Shown piece after piece: positions 1 to 5,821 of a DNA stretch of 9,855 bases. Source of the DNA: Opitutaceae bacterium (GTDB lineage Bacteria; Verrucomicrobiota; Verrucomicrobiia; Opitutales; Opitutaceae); NCBI GenBank assembly GCA_031272375.1, contig JAISTY010000041.1, positions 1-9,855 of the forward strand, read 5' to 3'. A program made the translations under genes and the position numbers. Below the pieces are notes generated by a model. That model was not told where the DNA came from. It saw only the letters and a list, made by a program, of their open reading frames with translations, and made no database searches. Every line of letters begins with the position of its first letter. Within the stretch, counting starts at the first letter, position 1.

Positions 1-3
1 GGG

Positions 4-39
4 TTTGTCTCACACGAAGACGAACCAAGGCGAAGCAAA
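4..39 (+). repeat. Dispersed repeat, CTCACACGAAG family, copy 1
   Basis: This 36-base word begins TTTGTCTCACACGAAG and ends GCGAAGCAAA. It matches 9153-9188 at 32 of 36 positions. Its last 31 bases (9-39) match the reverse complement of 230-260 at 28 of 31 positions. A run of six T and a TTAACCA word follow it, an order that also occurs behind the copy at 9153. The function is unknown. Confidence 0.75.
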
Positions 40-194
40 GGTTTTTTAACCACGGATTTCACTGATTGACACAGATTTCCAACACAATCATTTAACCGCT
101 AAAATCCACTAAACCCTCACTAAACAGACCATGATAATTCATAACTAATTCATATTATTCATGTTATCATGCCAACCCTTCCCTCCCTCTTCCC

Positions 195-217
195 CGCGCG
201 CTTTGCGCGTTTTTTTT
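195..217 (+). terminator. Possible rho-independent terminator
   Basis: A CGCGC (195-199), GCTTT loop, GCGCG (205-209) hairpin is followed directly by eight T (210-217). This is the classic order for an intrinsic terminator acting on rightward transcription. The stem is only 5 bp but all G-C. It would end a transcript entering from a gene left of the window. It lies inside repeat-rich DNA, so it may instead be part of the repeat. Confidence 0.45.
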
Positions 218-229
218 ATCTAACCTGCC

Positions 230-260
230 TTTGCTTCGGCTTGCTTCGGCTTCGTGTGAG
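230..260 (-). repeat. Dispersed repeat, CTCACACGAAG family, inverted copy
   Basis: Read on the minus strand, this begins CTCACACGAAG and ends CCGAAGCAAA, matching 9-39 at 28 of 31 positions. On the plus strand it contains a perfect tandem of TTGCTTCGGC (231-240 and 241-250), which suggests the internal part of the repeat is itself built from a short duplicated unit. Confidence 0.7.
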
Positions 261-314
261 CTCCCTCAAAAAAACCCTTCCTCCCGCCCCTTCTCTTCTA
301 TCCACTCCCCAAAA

Positions 315-1133
315 ATGAAAAAATCCCTAATCCCCTTCCTCTGTGCCCTCTCTGCCTCTGTGGTGAACCTCCTCCAAGCCGACGACAACCCGCCGCGGAA
401 CATCGCCTTCCCCGGCGAACACCCGCGCCACCTGCAAGGCATCGCCACCGACTCCTCCGGCAACCTCTTCTGGTCATGGACCACCCGCCTCGTCAAAACC
501 GACCCCTCCGGCAAAATCCTTCAATCCGTTGACACACCAAGTCATTACGGCGACCTTACCGTTGTCGGAAACCGCGTCCATGTGGCGGTCAATCTTGGCG
601 TGTTCAACGAGGAAACCGGCGCGGAATCCTTTGTTTATACACACGACGCGGACACCCTCGCGTTGCTCTCCAAAACCCCCGTCCCCGAATTGGTGCATGG
701 CGCCGGCGGCATCGCTTACGCGGACGGACGCTTTTATATAATCGGCGGTCTCCCGAAAACGCATAAACAAAACTATGTTTATGAATACACCGAAGACCTG
801 AAATTCGTGAAACGCATCGTCGTGGAAAGCGGCTGGACGCTCCTCGGCGTGCAAACCATCTGCCGCGGACCGGACGGCGAATGGTGGCTCGGTTGCTACG
901 GAAAACGCCAAAACGGAAAATCCCGCCCCGTCGCCCTGCGCTGCGACAAAAATTTCAAATTCATTGCCCGCCACGATGTTGACTTGGCCGTCGGCATGGC
1001 GATTTCCCCCAACCCCGACTTCGCGTGGGTCGCCCAAAACATCACCTCGCGGAAGGATGACCGGAAATCCCACGCCGCCACCCTGCGGCTGATCCCGTAT
1101 AAAACCTTACTGGAAACGAAATTGGCCAACTGA
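315..1133 (+). CDS. Predicted secreted, beta-propeller-like protein of unknown function
   Basis: This is a 272-residue protein whose family I do not recognise. The ATG at 315 gives a clean signal peptide: Lys-Lys at residues 2-3, a hydrophobic core from LIPFLCALSASVV, and a likely cleavage after LLQA before Asp-Asp. Upstream in-frame codons would add about 28 repeat-derived residues in front of the signal, so this start is preferred. The mature part reads as repeating short beta units (IATDSSGNLFW, VVGNRVHVAVN, IAYADGRFYIIGG, ICRGPDGEWWLGCYG), as in NHL/SMP-30-type or quinoprotein-like propellers. It was presumably exported to the periplasm or outside. A ligand-binding or carbohydrate-related role is possible, but no catalytic motif is visible. 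It converges with purC, with only 10 bp between the stop codons, and no terminator hairpin is evident between them. Confidence 0.7.
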   Translation: MKKSLIPFLCALSASVVNLLQADDNPPRNIAFPGEHPRHLQGIATDSSGNLFWSWTTRLVKTDPSGKILQSVDTPSHYGDLTVVGNRVHVAVNLGVFNEETGAESFVYTHDADTLALLSKTPVPELVHGAGGIAYADGRFYIIGGLPKTHKQNYVYEYTEDLKFVKRIVVESGWTLLGVQTICRGPDGEWWLGCYGKRQNGKSRPVALRCDKNFKFIARHDVDLAVGMAISPNPDFAWVAQNITSRKDDRKSHAATLRLIPYKTLLETKLAN

Positions 1134-1143
1134 CGCCGCCCGC

Positions 1144-2055
1144 TTACCCGACGAGCGCCTTGTAGGCGGCAAGGTATTTCTGCCGCGTGCCCTCGATGAC
1201 CGCCGCCGGCAGCGCCGGCGCGGGCGGCTTCTGATCCCATTTGATTGCAAGCAAATGATCGCGAACGAATTGCTTGTCATAACTGGGGGGCGAACAGCCC
1301 TCCGCGTAGCCGTCGAGCGGCCAGTAGCGGGAGGAATCGGGCGTCAGGATTTCATCCATGAGCACAAGCTCCCCGGCGGGATCGAGGCCGAACTCGAACT
1401 TCGTGTCCGCCAGTATGATACCCGCTTTCTCGGCGCGGTCGCGGCCATGCTCGTAAAGCGCGAGACTGGCGGCGCGAATGCGTTCGTAAAGCGCGTCACC
1501 CACGAGCGCGGCGGCCTGCCGGTCGTTGATCGCCTCGTCGTGCTGGCCCTTGGGCGCCTTGGTTGTGGGGGTGAACAACGGCCTCGGCAGCCGCCCGGCC
1601 TGCCGCAAACCCGGCGGCAACTTGTGCCCGCAAACCTCGCCGTTCCTCCGGTAGGACTCCCAACCGCTGCCGGCCAGATAGCCCCGGACGATGCATTCGA
1701 GCGGCAGCGGCTTGAGCTTGCGGACAATCATGGAGCGAAGCCGCAAACCGGGGTCGCCAAGGCCGAATTTGTCAAACTGCGCCGCCTGGTCGGGAAGCAG
1801 ATGGTTGCGGATGATGCCGGCGGTGCGGGCGAACCACCAGCCGCTCATTTGGGTCAGGATGGCGCCCTTGCCGGGAATGCCCTCGCGCATGACCACATCG
1901 AAGGCCGAAAGCCGGTCGGTCGCGGCAATGAGCAGGGCGTCCCCAAGGTCGAAGTTCTCCCGAACCTTGCCGGTCGCGATCCTCGGGAAAGGGACGTTTT
2001 CGATGGCAAGAACGGCGGTGGCGGGCAGCGCGGCGGCGAGTTGCAGATGGTTCAT
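1144..2055 (-). CDS. purC: Phosphoribosylaminoimidazole-succinocarboxamide synthase (SAICAR synthetase)
   Basis: This cytosolic enzyme of de novo purine synthesis condenses CAIR with aspartate, using ATP, to make SAICAR. The 303-residue product carries the family hallmarks in order: a glycine-rich GKVRENFDLGD near 29-39, ATDRLSAFDVVM at 45-56, IPGKGAILTQMS at 60-71, LECIVRGYLAGSGWESY at 119-135, ILADTKFEFGLD at 214-225 and LMDEILTPDSSRYWP at 232-246. The length is that of the longer, yeast ADE1-like class rather than the roughly 240-residue E. coli form. The start at 2055 is chosen because an upstream in-frame ATG at 2127 would add 24 non-conserved, Arg-rich residues. No clear Shine-Dalgarno is seen. 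It is transcribed divergently from the RelE-like gene (96 bp between starts) and stands alone, not in a purine operon. Confidence 0.96.
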   Translation of the reverse strand: MNHLQLAAALPATAVLAIENVPFPRIATGKVRENFDLGDALLIAATDRLSAFDVVMREGIPGKGAILTQMSGWWFARTAGIIRNHLLPDQAAQFDKFGLGDPGLRLRSMIVRKLKPLPLECIVRGYLAGSGWESYRRNGEVCGHKLPPGLRQAGRLPRPLFTPTTKAPKGQHDEAINDRQAAALVGDALYERIRAASLALYEHGRDRAEKAGIILADTKFEFGLDPAGELVLMDEILTPDSSRYWPLDGYAEGCSPPSYDKQFVRDHLLAIKWDQKPPAPALPAAVIEGTRQKYLAAYKALVG

Positions 2056-2151
2056 CGGCGGGAAAAGCGCGCGAGCAAAGACGCCGCGCCGCCGGGCACA
2101 ATTCCCAAATTTCCGTTGCCGCCCCACGCCGCTCCCCTACAACGCCCGCAA

Positions 2152-2532
2152 ATGTTCCAAGTCTCTTTTTCAGAACAAAGCATGGGCGAGCTTAACAAAC
2201 TCGGCACCCTCGCGCAGATGGATGTCATCGAGCCGCTCAGCAACCTGACCGCCGCCGCCCTCAAAAAACCCCGCGAACCCCTCGGCTCCTTCCGCCGCGG
2301 CTCCAAAACCCTCTTCCGCCTCCGCTCCGGCCCCTTCCGCATCTACTTTGAAAAAACCTCCGACGACACCCTCCGCGTGGATTACCTCCTCCACACAAAC
2401 TCCCTTGAGGACTTCCTCCTCCGCAACAAACTCCCCGTCTCCGAAGCCCAACTCGTCAAACAGGACTCCAAAATCCTCCGCTACCTCGAAAGCCTCGCCA
2501 AAAAAACACCTCCCAAACCTCCGAAAAAATAA
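2152..2532 (+). CDS. RelE/ParE-fold small protein (orphan toxin-like)
   Basis: This is a 126-residue basic protein. Residues about 45-90 look like the RelE/ParE toxin fold: a strand-rich LGSFRRGSKTLFRLRSGPF, then RIYFEK, then LRVDYLLHTNSLEDFLLR. Known members of this superfamily cleave ribosome-bound mRNA or poison gyrase. The C-terminus ends in a Lys/Pro-rich tail (KKTPPKPPKK). No antitoxin gene lies next to it: upstream is the divergent purC and downstream, after 18 bp, is pssA. It may therefore be a domesticated regulator or a solitary toxin rather than half of a toxin-antitoxin pair. Starts at 2152 (MFQVSF) or 2182 (MGELNK) are both possible. I prefer the first because it keeps an N-terminal strand. 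The family assignment rests on pattern only. Confidence 0.7.
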   Translation: MFQVSFSEQSMGELNKLGTLAQMDVIEPLSNLTAAALKKPREPLGSFRRGSKTLFRLRSGPFRIYFEKTSDDTLRVDYLLHTNSLEDFLLRNKLPVSEAQLVKQDSKILRYLESLAKKTPPKPPKK

Positions 2533-2550
2533 CCGCCTCCCTCAACCGCA

Positions 2551-3471
2551 ATGGAACCCTCCCGCGAACCCTCCAGCGACGCCCCCGCCGCCGACCACAC
2601 CCCTGACGTCCGCCAAGCCAGCCGCATCTACTTCCTCCCCAACCTCATGACCGCAGGAAACCTCTTCTGCGGCTTCCTCGCCGTCATCTGGTGCATCCGC
2701 GCCAATTACGCCACCAAACTCAAACTCCTCGGCGCCGACACCCTCGACGACCCCAACACCCTCTTCCGCCACGCCGTCTGGTTCATCTTCATCGCCATGC
2801 TCTTCGACACCCTCGACGGACGCCTCGCCCGCATGGGCGGCCGCGAATCCTTCTTCGGCGCCGAATTCGACTCCCTCGCCGACGTCGTCTCCTTTGGCAT
2901 GGCCCCGGCCCTGATGGTCTTCTTCCTGATACTCTCCCCAACGCAAACGCCCAACCTCTTCATCTTCCGTCAACTCGGATGGCTGCTCGGCTTCGTCTAC
3001 CTCCTCTGCGCCGCCATCCGCCTCGCCCGCTTCAACGTCATCACCCACCCCCTCCTCCGCCGCCCGCGCCCGGCGGACGACGCCTGCAAGGACTTCCTCG
3101 GCCTGCCCGTCCCCGCCGCCGCCGGCACCATCGCCTCCATCGTGCTGGTTTTCCTCCGCTACGCGGAAAACGACAAAACCCTCCAGCAATGGCTCTTCAT
3201 CCCCCTCCCCCTGCTCCTCCTCGTCATCGCCATCCTGATGGTCAGCAACGTCCGCTATCCCAGCGGCAAAAAGGTGGATTTGCGCACCAAGACCCGCCTG
3301 ACAACGTTCATCACCACCGGCGTCGTCATCGCGACCCTCGCCGTCTTCTGGGAACAGGGCGTGCCCGAATACGGCATCCTCACCGTCTGCCTCGGCTACA
3401 TCTTTTTCGGCATCATCCGCCACTTCCGCCGCCTCTGGAAAAGCCGCCAAAACGCCGCCCCGAACCTGTGA
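2551..3471 (+). CDS. pssA: CDP-diacylglycerol-serine O-phosphatidyltransferase (phosphatidylserine synthase)
   Basis: This integral membrane enzyme joins CDP-diacylglycerol and L-serine to phosphatidylserine, the precursor of phosphatidylethanolamine. The 306-residue product contains the complete CDP-alcohol phosphotransferase signature at residues 86-111: Asp86, Asp89-Gly90-x2-Ala93-Arg94-x8-Gly103-x3-Asp107-x3-Asp111. The first hydrophobic segment begins FLPNLMTAGNLFCGFLAVI, typical of bacterial type II PssA. Several more hydrophobic stretches follow (about 76-86, 118-128, 137-155, 180-195, 205-225 and 245-285). The N-terminal 25 residues are polar and variable. It starts 18 bp after the RelE-like gene and is probably co-transcribed with it. 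The usual partner psd (decarboxylase) is not in the window. Confidence 0.93.
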   Translation: MEPSREPSSDAPAADHTPDVRQASRIYFLPNLMTAGNLFCGFLAVIWCIRANYATKLKLLGADTLDDPNTLFRHAVWFIFIAMLFDTLDGRLARMGGRESFFGAEFDSLADVVSFGMAPALMVFFLILSPTQTPNLFIFRQLGWLLGFVYLLCAAIRLARFNVITHPLLRRPRPADDACKDFLGLPVPAAAGTIASIVLVFLRYAENDKTLQQWLFIPLPLLLLVIAILMVSNVRYPSGKKVDLRTKTRLTTFITTGVVIATLAVFWEQGVPEYGILTVCLGYIFFGIIRHFRRLWKSRQNAAPNL

Positions 3472-3710
3472 ACAGCCTTGCGAACAACCCGCCCGCAACC
3501 CGCGAACAACTTTTCCCTGTGAACAACCCGCCCTTTTTCCCCGCACCATCCACACGGTTTCCCACAGCCCCGAAACCCCGCTTTCCCCTCTCAAAACCGC
3601 CGGTTGTTCACAGAATTCACACCCACAATAAGACTGCTGTTTTAATAAATTGAAAAAGTCTTCTTTTGGCCTTTGTTCATTTCCCGAAACCAAACCACCC
3701 TCCACCCACC
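3472..3710. other. Intergenic region with DnaA-box-like words; possible replication origin or dnaN control region
   Basis: This 239-bp gap between pssA and dnaN contains near-DnaA-box 9-mers. TGTGAACAG (3467-3475, overlapping the pssA stop) and TGTGAACAA (3518-3526), with weaker TGCGAACAA (3479-3487) and CGCGAACAA (3501-3509), lie in one orientation. CCATCCACA (3546-3554), TTTCCCACA (3558-3566) and TTGTTCACA (3604-3612) lie in the other. The last three each match TTATCCACA at 7 of 9 positions. An AT-rich tract, TTTTAATAAATTGAAAAA (3640-3657), follows and could be an unwinding element or a promoter. No perfect DnaA box is present and dnaA is not in the window, so a DnaA-responsive dnaN promoter is an alternative to an origin. 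Confidence 0.4.
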
Positions 3711-4832
3711 ATGAAGTTCAAAATCAACCGCGACCACTTCAGCAACGGCCTCTCCCAGGTCCTCAACGTTGTCGGCTCAAAAGCCACCATGCCCATCCTC
3801 TCCAACGTCCTCATAGAGGCCGACGCCGACCACATCACCCTCACCACAACCAACCTCGACCTCGGCATCCGCGCCAAAATCAAGGCCGAGGTCGCCACCC
3901 AGGGCGCCATCACCCTCCCCGTCAAACGCCTCTCCCAAATCATCGGCGCACTCCCCAACACCGACGTCGCCGTTGACCTCCTCTCCGGCAACCAGGTCAA
4001 AATCTCCTCCGGCGGCTCCGTCTTCAAAATCGTCGGCCTCCCCAAGGACGAGTTCCCCCCGCTCCCAGAATTCGGCGACGACAAAACCTTCACCCTCGGC
4101 CAGGACGAGCTTGCCACCATGATCGCCAGCGTCTCCTACGCCCAGTCCACCGACGAAACCCGCTACATCCTCAACGGCGTCTATTTCAACTTCGCCGACG
4201 GCAAACTCTCCCTCGTCGCCACCGACGGCCGCCGCCTCAGCGTCATCTCCAAGGAATTCGCCGACACCGCCGGCGCCGGCAGCATCATCCTCCCCGCCAA
4301 AACCGTGGACGAGGTGAAACGCGTCCTCGGCAAGGGCGAAAAACTCAAAGTCGCCTTCAACGACCGCCGCGCCGCCTTCCAAATCGGCACCGACAAGGAA
4401 ACCGACGGCGGCCTCGTGGACTCCGTCTATCTCTACTCCAAAGTCGTCGAGGGCGCCTACCCCAACTACGCCCAGGTCATCCCCACGGAAACCCACATCC
4501 GCATCAAACTCGAACGCGAGCTCTTCCTCGGCTGCGTCAAACGCGCCATGCTCCTGTGCTCCGAAAAATCCAACTCCATCAAAATCCAGCTCAGCGCCAA
4601 CCAGCTCGAAATCTTCGTCCAGTCCACCGAAGGCGACTTCGCCGAACCCATGGCCATTGACTACAGCGGCCCCGACCTCGCCGTCGCCTTCAACCCCGCC
4701 TACATCCGCCAGCCCCTCGAAGCCCTGAAAAAGGACGAGATCTTCTTCGAGGTGAAAGACGAGGTCAGCCCCGGCGTCCTCAAGACCCTCGACAACTTCC
4801 TCTGCGTCATCATGCCCGTCCGCATGTCCTGA
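3711..4832 (+). CDS. dnaN: DNA polymerase III beta subunit (sliding clamp)
   Basis: This protein forms the ring-shaped dimer that holds the replicative polymerase on DNA and serves as a platform for repair and initiation factors. The 373-residue length fits the family (E. coli 366). Three clamp domains are recognisable. Domain I starts [10 protein letters not shown] with [14 protein letters not shown] at 24-37. Domain II includes YILNGVYF and [12 protein letters not shown]. Domain III includes [11 protein letters not shown] and ends with the conserved clamp terminus MPVRM (368-372). The ATG at 3711 is chosen because it matches the usual family start; an upstream in-frame start at 3666 would add 15 Pro-rich residues. 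No Shine-Dalgarno is evident. It lies 239 bp downstream of pssA behind an AT-rich tract that could hold its own promoter. Confidence 0.97.
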   Translation: MKFKINRDHFSNGLSQVLNVVGSKATMPILSNVLIEADADHITLTTTNLDLGIRAKIKAEVATQGAITLPVKRLSQIIGALPNTDVAVDLLSGNQVKISSGGSVFKIVGLPKDEFPPLPEFGDDKTFTLGQDELATMIASVSYAQSTDETRYILNGVYFNFADGKLSLVATDGRRLSVISKEFADTAGAGSIILPAKTVDEVKRVLGKGEKLKVAFNDRRAAFQIGTDKETDGGLVDSVYLYSKVVEGAYPNYAQVIPTETHIRIKLERELFLGCVKRAMLLCSEKSNSIKIQLSANQLEIFVQSTEGDFAEPMAIDYSGPDLAVAFNPAYIRQPLEALKKDEIFFEVKDEVSPGVLKTLDNFLCVIMPVRMS

Positions 4833-4853
4833 CCCGCCCGGCAAGCCGCCGCC

Positions 4854-5111
4854 TCAACGCGCCACATCCACGAACCGCACCGCCCCGGTCTCGTCGCGCC
4901 GCAACCACGGGAACAACTTCTCCGCGCGCAACGCAATCATGCAGAATGAGTTGCGTTGACGCCTGAACACGCCGAAAAACACCCCCGCGCACACCGCCAG
5001 CAAACTGCCCGCGGGATCCAGGACCCCTCCCCCTTCAACCGGCTCAAAACGGAAAACGTGAATTCGGAACGCATGATGTTTGCCATGATTTACGGGACCC
5101 CGCCGTGGAAT
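4854..5111 (-). pseudogene. Possible C-terminal gene remnant or small protein, unknown function
   Basis: A leftward frame open for 85 codons ends with TGA at 4854-4856, 21 bp from the dnaN stop. Its composition looks like real protein: HAFRIHVFRFEPVEGGG, then LDPAGSLLAVCAGVFFGVF (a hydrophobic stretch), then LRAEKLFPWLRRDETGAVRF and a terminal VDVAR. It is preceded in frame by TGA at 5112-5114 and has no credible early start. The only ATG is at codon 58 (position 4940), which would leave 28 residues and lacks a Shine-Dalgarno. It may be the decayed 3' end of a gene whose 5' part was displaced by hicAB. It may also be chance, since open frames are common in GC-rich DNA. I do not recognise the family. 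Confidence 0.3.
4929..4958. other. Strong hairpin-forming inverted repeat
   Basis: CAACGCAATCAT (4929-4940) pairs with ATGA-G-TTGCGTTG (4946-4958) to give a 12-bp stem with one bulged G around a GCAGA loop. Flanking GCG and CGC bases can extend it across a bulged A. It lies 97 bp after the dnaN stop. No T-run follows on either strand, so it is not a standard intrinsic terminator. An mRNA 3'-end stabiliser or a protein-binding site would fit equally well. Confidence 0.55.
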
Positions 5112-5131
5112 TCACGAGCAAAATGATTTGC
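5057..5131. promoter_or_regulatory. Inverted repeats upstream of hicA, candidate HicB operator and promoter region
   Basis: A perfect 9-bp inverted repeat, CGTGAATTC (5057-5065) and GAATTCACG (5108-5116), has arm centres 51 bp apart, about five helical turns. Directly downstream is a second palindrome, GCAAA-ATGA-TTTGC (5118-5131). HicB-type antitoxins with a C-terminal DNA-binding domain often repress their own operon, so either repeat could be the operator. The -35 and -10 elements could not be assigned with confidence. Confidence 0.4.
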
Positions 5132-5165
5132 GGCGCGTAAAAAATGACGCAACTGAAAGGGGCAA

Positions 5166-5435
5166 ATGAGCCGCAAGCGGAAACAGCTTGAAAAACTTTT
5201 GGACGGGAAAGCCGACAACAACTTTCCCTTCGATGACCTGCTCGCCGTGCTTGGACACAAGGGGTGGACGGAACGGGGAGGAGGAGGTAGTCACCGGATT
5301 TTTTTCAACCCGTTGCATCCGGCGGCGATGGTGAACGTCCAGCCCGGAGCAAACGGGAAGGCAAAGAGTTATCAGATTAGGCAAATACGTGAACTATTCA
5401 GGAAAACGGAAAATGAAAACGAACAAGGCAAATAA
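5166..5435 (+). CDS. hicA: HicA-family toxin (mRNA interferase)
   Basis: This 89-residue basic protein has the double-stranded-RNA-binding-like HicA fold. Known HicA toxins cleave mRNA and tmRNA independently of ribosomes and stop translation. The sequence shows the family pattern: an N-terminal helix, FDDLLAVLGHKGWTERGGGGSHRIF at residues 22-46 with the presumed catalytic histidine at 43 in the GSHRIF motif, then a strand with VNVQPG and a C-terminal helix beginning YQIRQIRELF. The ATG at 5166 has a good Shine-Dalgarno (AAGGGG, 5157-5162), unusual in this window. The gene overlaps the following hicB, so the toxin comes first, the common hicAB order. The C-terminal tail KTENENEQGK is probably an effect of the overlap. 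Inverted repeats upstream may be the control site. Confidence 0.88.
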   Translation: MSRKRKQLEKLLDGKADNNFPFDDLLAVLGHKGWTERGGGGSHRIFFNPLHPAAMVNVQPGANGKAKSYQIRQIRELFRKTENENEQGK

Positions 5436-5787
5436 CTACCGGCTGACCGTGGCTTGGGATGAGGATTACGGCGCGTTCATCGCGCGGTGCCCCGCGTTCC
5501 CCGGATTGTCGGCGGACGGCGAAACGCCGGAGGCGGCGGTGGCTGAGGCGCGCGTCGTGCTCGAGCGCATGGTGGGCATTCTGGAGGACGAGCAGCAACC
5601 GTTGCCGGAGACCGATCAGACCCTGGAACAGGTGCGGGCCATGCTGCCGTTGATCAACATCTCCAAACTTTCGCGCCTGGCGAAAATCAACAGGCAGACA
5701 TTGGCGTCGAAGCTGGAGCGCGGAACGGCGTTTTCGCGGGAGGAGGCGCGGCGCATCCACCATGCGCTCGACGCGGTGCTGACGTGA
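5413..5787 (+). CDS. hicB: HicB-family antitoxin with C-terminal DNA-binding domain
   Basis: This 124-residue protein is expected to bind and neutralise HicA and probably to repress the operon. Residues 9-55 form the partial RNase-H-like HicB domain: YRLTVAWDEDYGAFIARCPA, then FPGLSADGETPEAAVAEAR. The acidic middle (EDEQQPLPETDQTLEQ) links to a C-terminal helix-turn-helix-like segment at about 82-122 (ISKLSRLAKINRQTLASKLE, then REEARRIHHALD). The ATG at 5413 overlaps the hicA end by 23 bp. An alternative in-frame ATG at 5389 would lengthen the overlap and add eight residues that are not typical. The overlap implies translational coupling. The stop codon sits inside a perfect palindrome, CGTGATCACG (5783-5792), followed by six T. 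The gene converges with rsmE, 34 bp away. Confidence 0.87.
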   Translation: MKTNKANNYRLTVAWDEDYGAFIARCPAFPGLSADGETPEAAVAEARVVLERMVGILEDEQQPLPETDQTLEQVRAMLPLINISKLSRLAKINRQTLASKLERGTAFSREEARRIHHALDAVLT

Positions 5788-5821
5788 TCACGGTTTTTTG
5801 ACGGGGCGGGCGCGGGGCGGG

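Larger units (their letters stand above)
9..260. repeat. Inverted-repeat-bounded segment (possible MITE-like element)
   Basis: The arms 9-39 and 230-260 are inverted copies of one another, 28 of 31 matching, and enclose 190 bp (40-229) without coding content. This architecture resembles a small non-autonomous mobile element or a large potential hairpin. No target-site duplication is visible at the outer ends. A third copy of the arm sequence stands alone near 9158, so the arms may simply be two members of a dispersed repeat family that happen to lie in opposite orientation. Confidence 0.35.
1..314. other. Non-coding, repeat-rich region
   Basis: No convincing gene is visible in the 314 bases before the first signal-peptide start. 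The stretch is AT-richer than the rest of the window and made of degenerate repeat words: a CTCACACGAAG-type repeat at 4-39, a CCACGGATT/CACAGATT-type stretch at 48-78, a CTAAAATCCACTAAACCCTC stretch near 100-118, a GC hairpin with a T-run at 195-217, and an inverted copy of the first repeat at 230-260. An upstream in-frame TTG at 231 would extend the next gene into the repeat, but the added residues look like repeat translation and would precede a clean signal peptide, so the region is treated as non-coding. Confidence 0.7.
4833..5165. other. Intergenic region between dnaN and hicA
   Basis: This 333-bp stretch has no intact gene. Its left two thirds hold an open leftward reading frame with protein-like composition (4854-5111), listed separately. 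Within it is a strong hairpin (4929-4958). The right third is AT-richer and carries two inverted repeats upstream of hicA (5057-5116 and 5118-5131), plus an A-run TAAAAAAT near 5138-5145 that may belong to a promoter. A good ribosome-binding sequence, AAGGGG, lies at 5157-5162. No T-tailed terminator for dnaN was found. Confidence 0.6.

Noticed and set aside
231..314. N-terminal extension of the secreted protein from a TTG at 231
   Set aside because: It translates repeat DNA and would place 28 residues before a typical Lys-Lys signal peptide.
1255..2151. N-terminal 299-codon extension of the RelE-like frame over purC
   Set aside because: It is antisense to purC and has no protein-like conservation. 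The real gene starts near 2152.
2542..3705. 387-codon open frame on - opposite pssA
   Set aside because: It is an acidic, Gly/Glu-rich antisense translation. The plus strand has the full CDP-alcohol phosphotransferase signature.
3777..4844. 355-codon open frame on - opposite dnaN
   Set aside because: It has the same antisense composition artefact; DnaN is certain on the plus strand.
5783..5799. Terminator after hicB (CGTGATCACG followed by six T)
   Set aside because: The palindrome has no room for a loop and would leave only a 3-bp stem, so it is not a credible intrinsic terminator.
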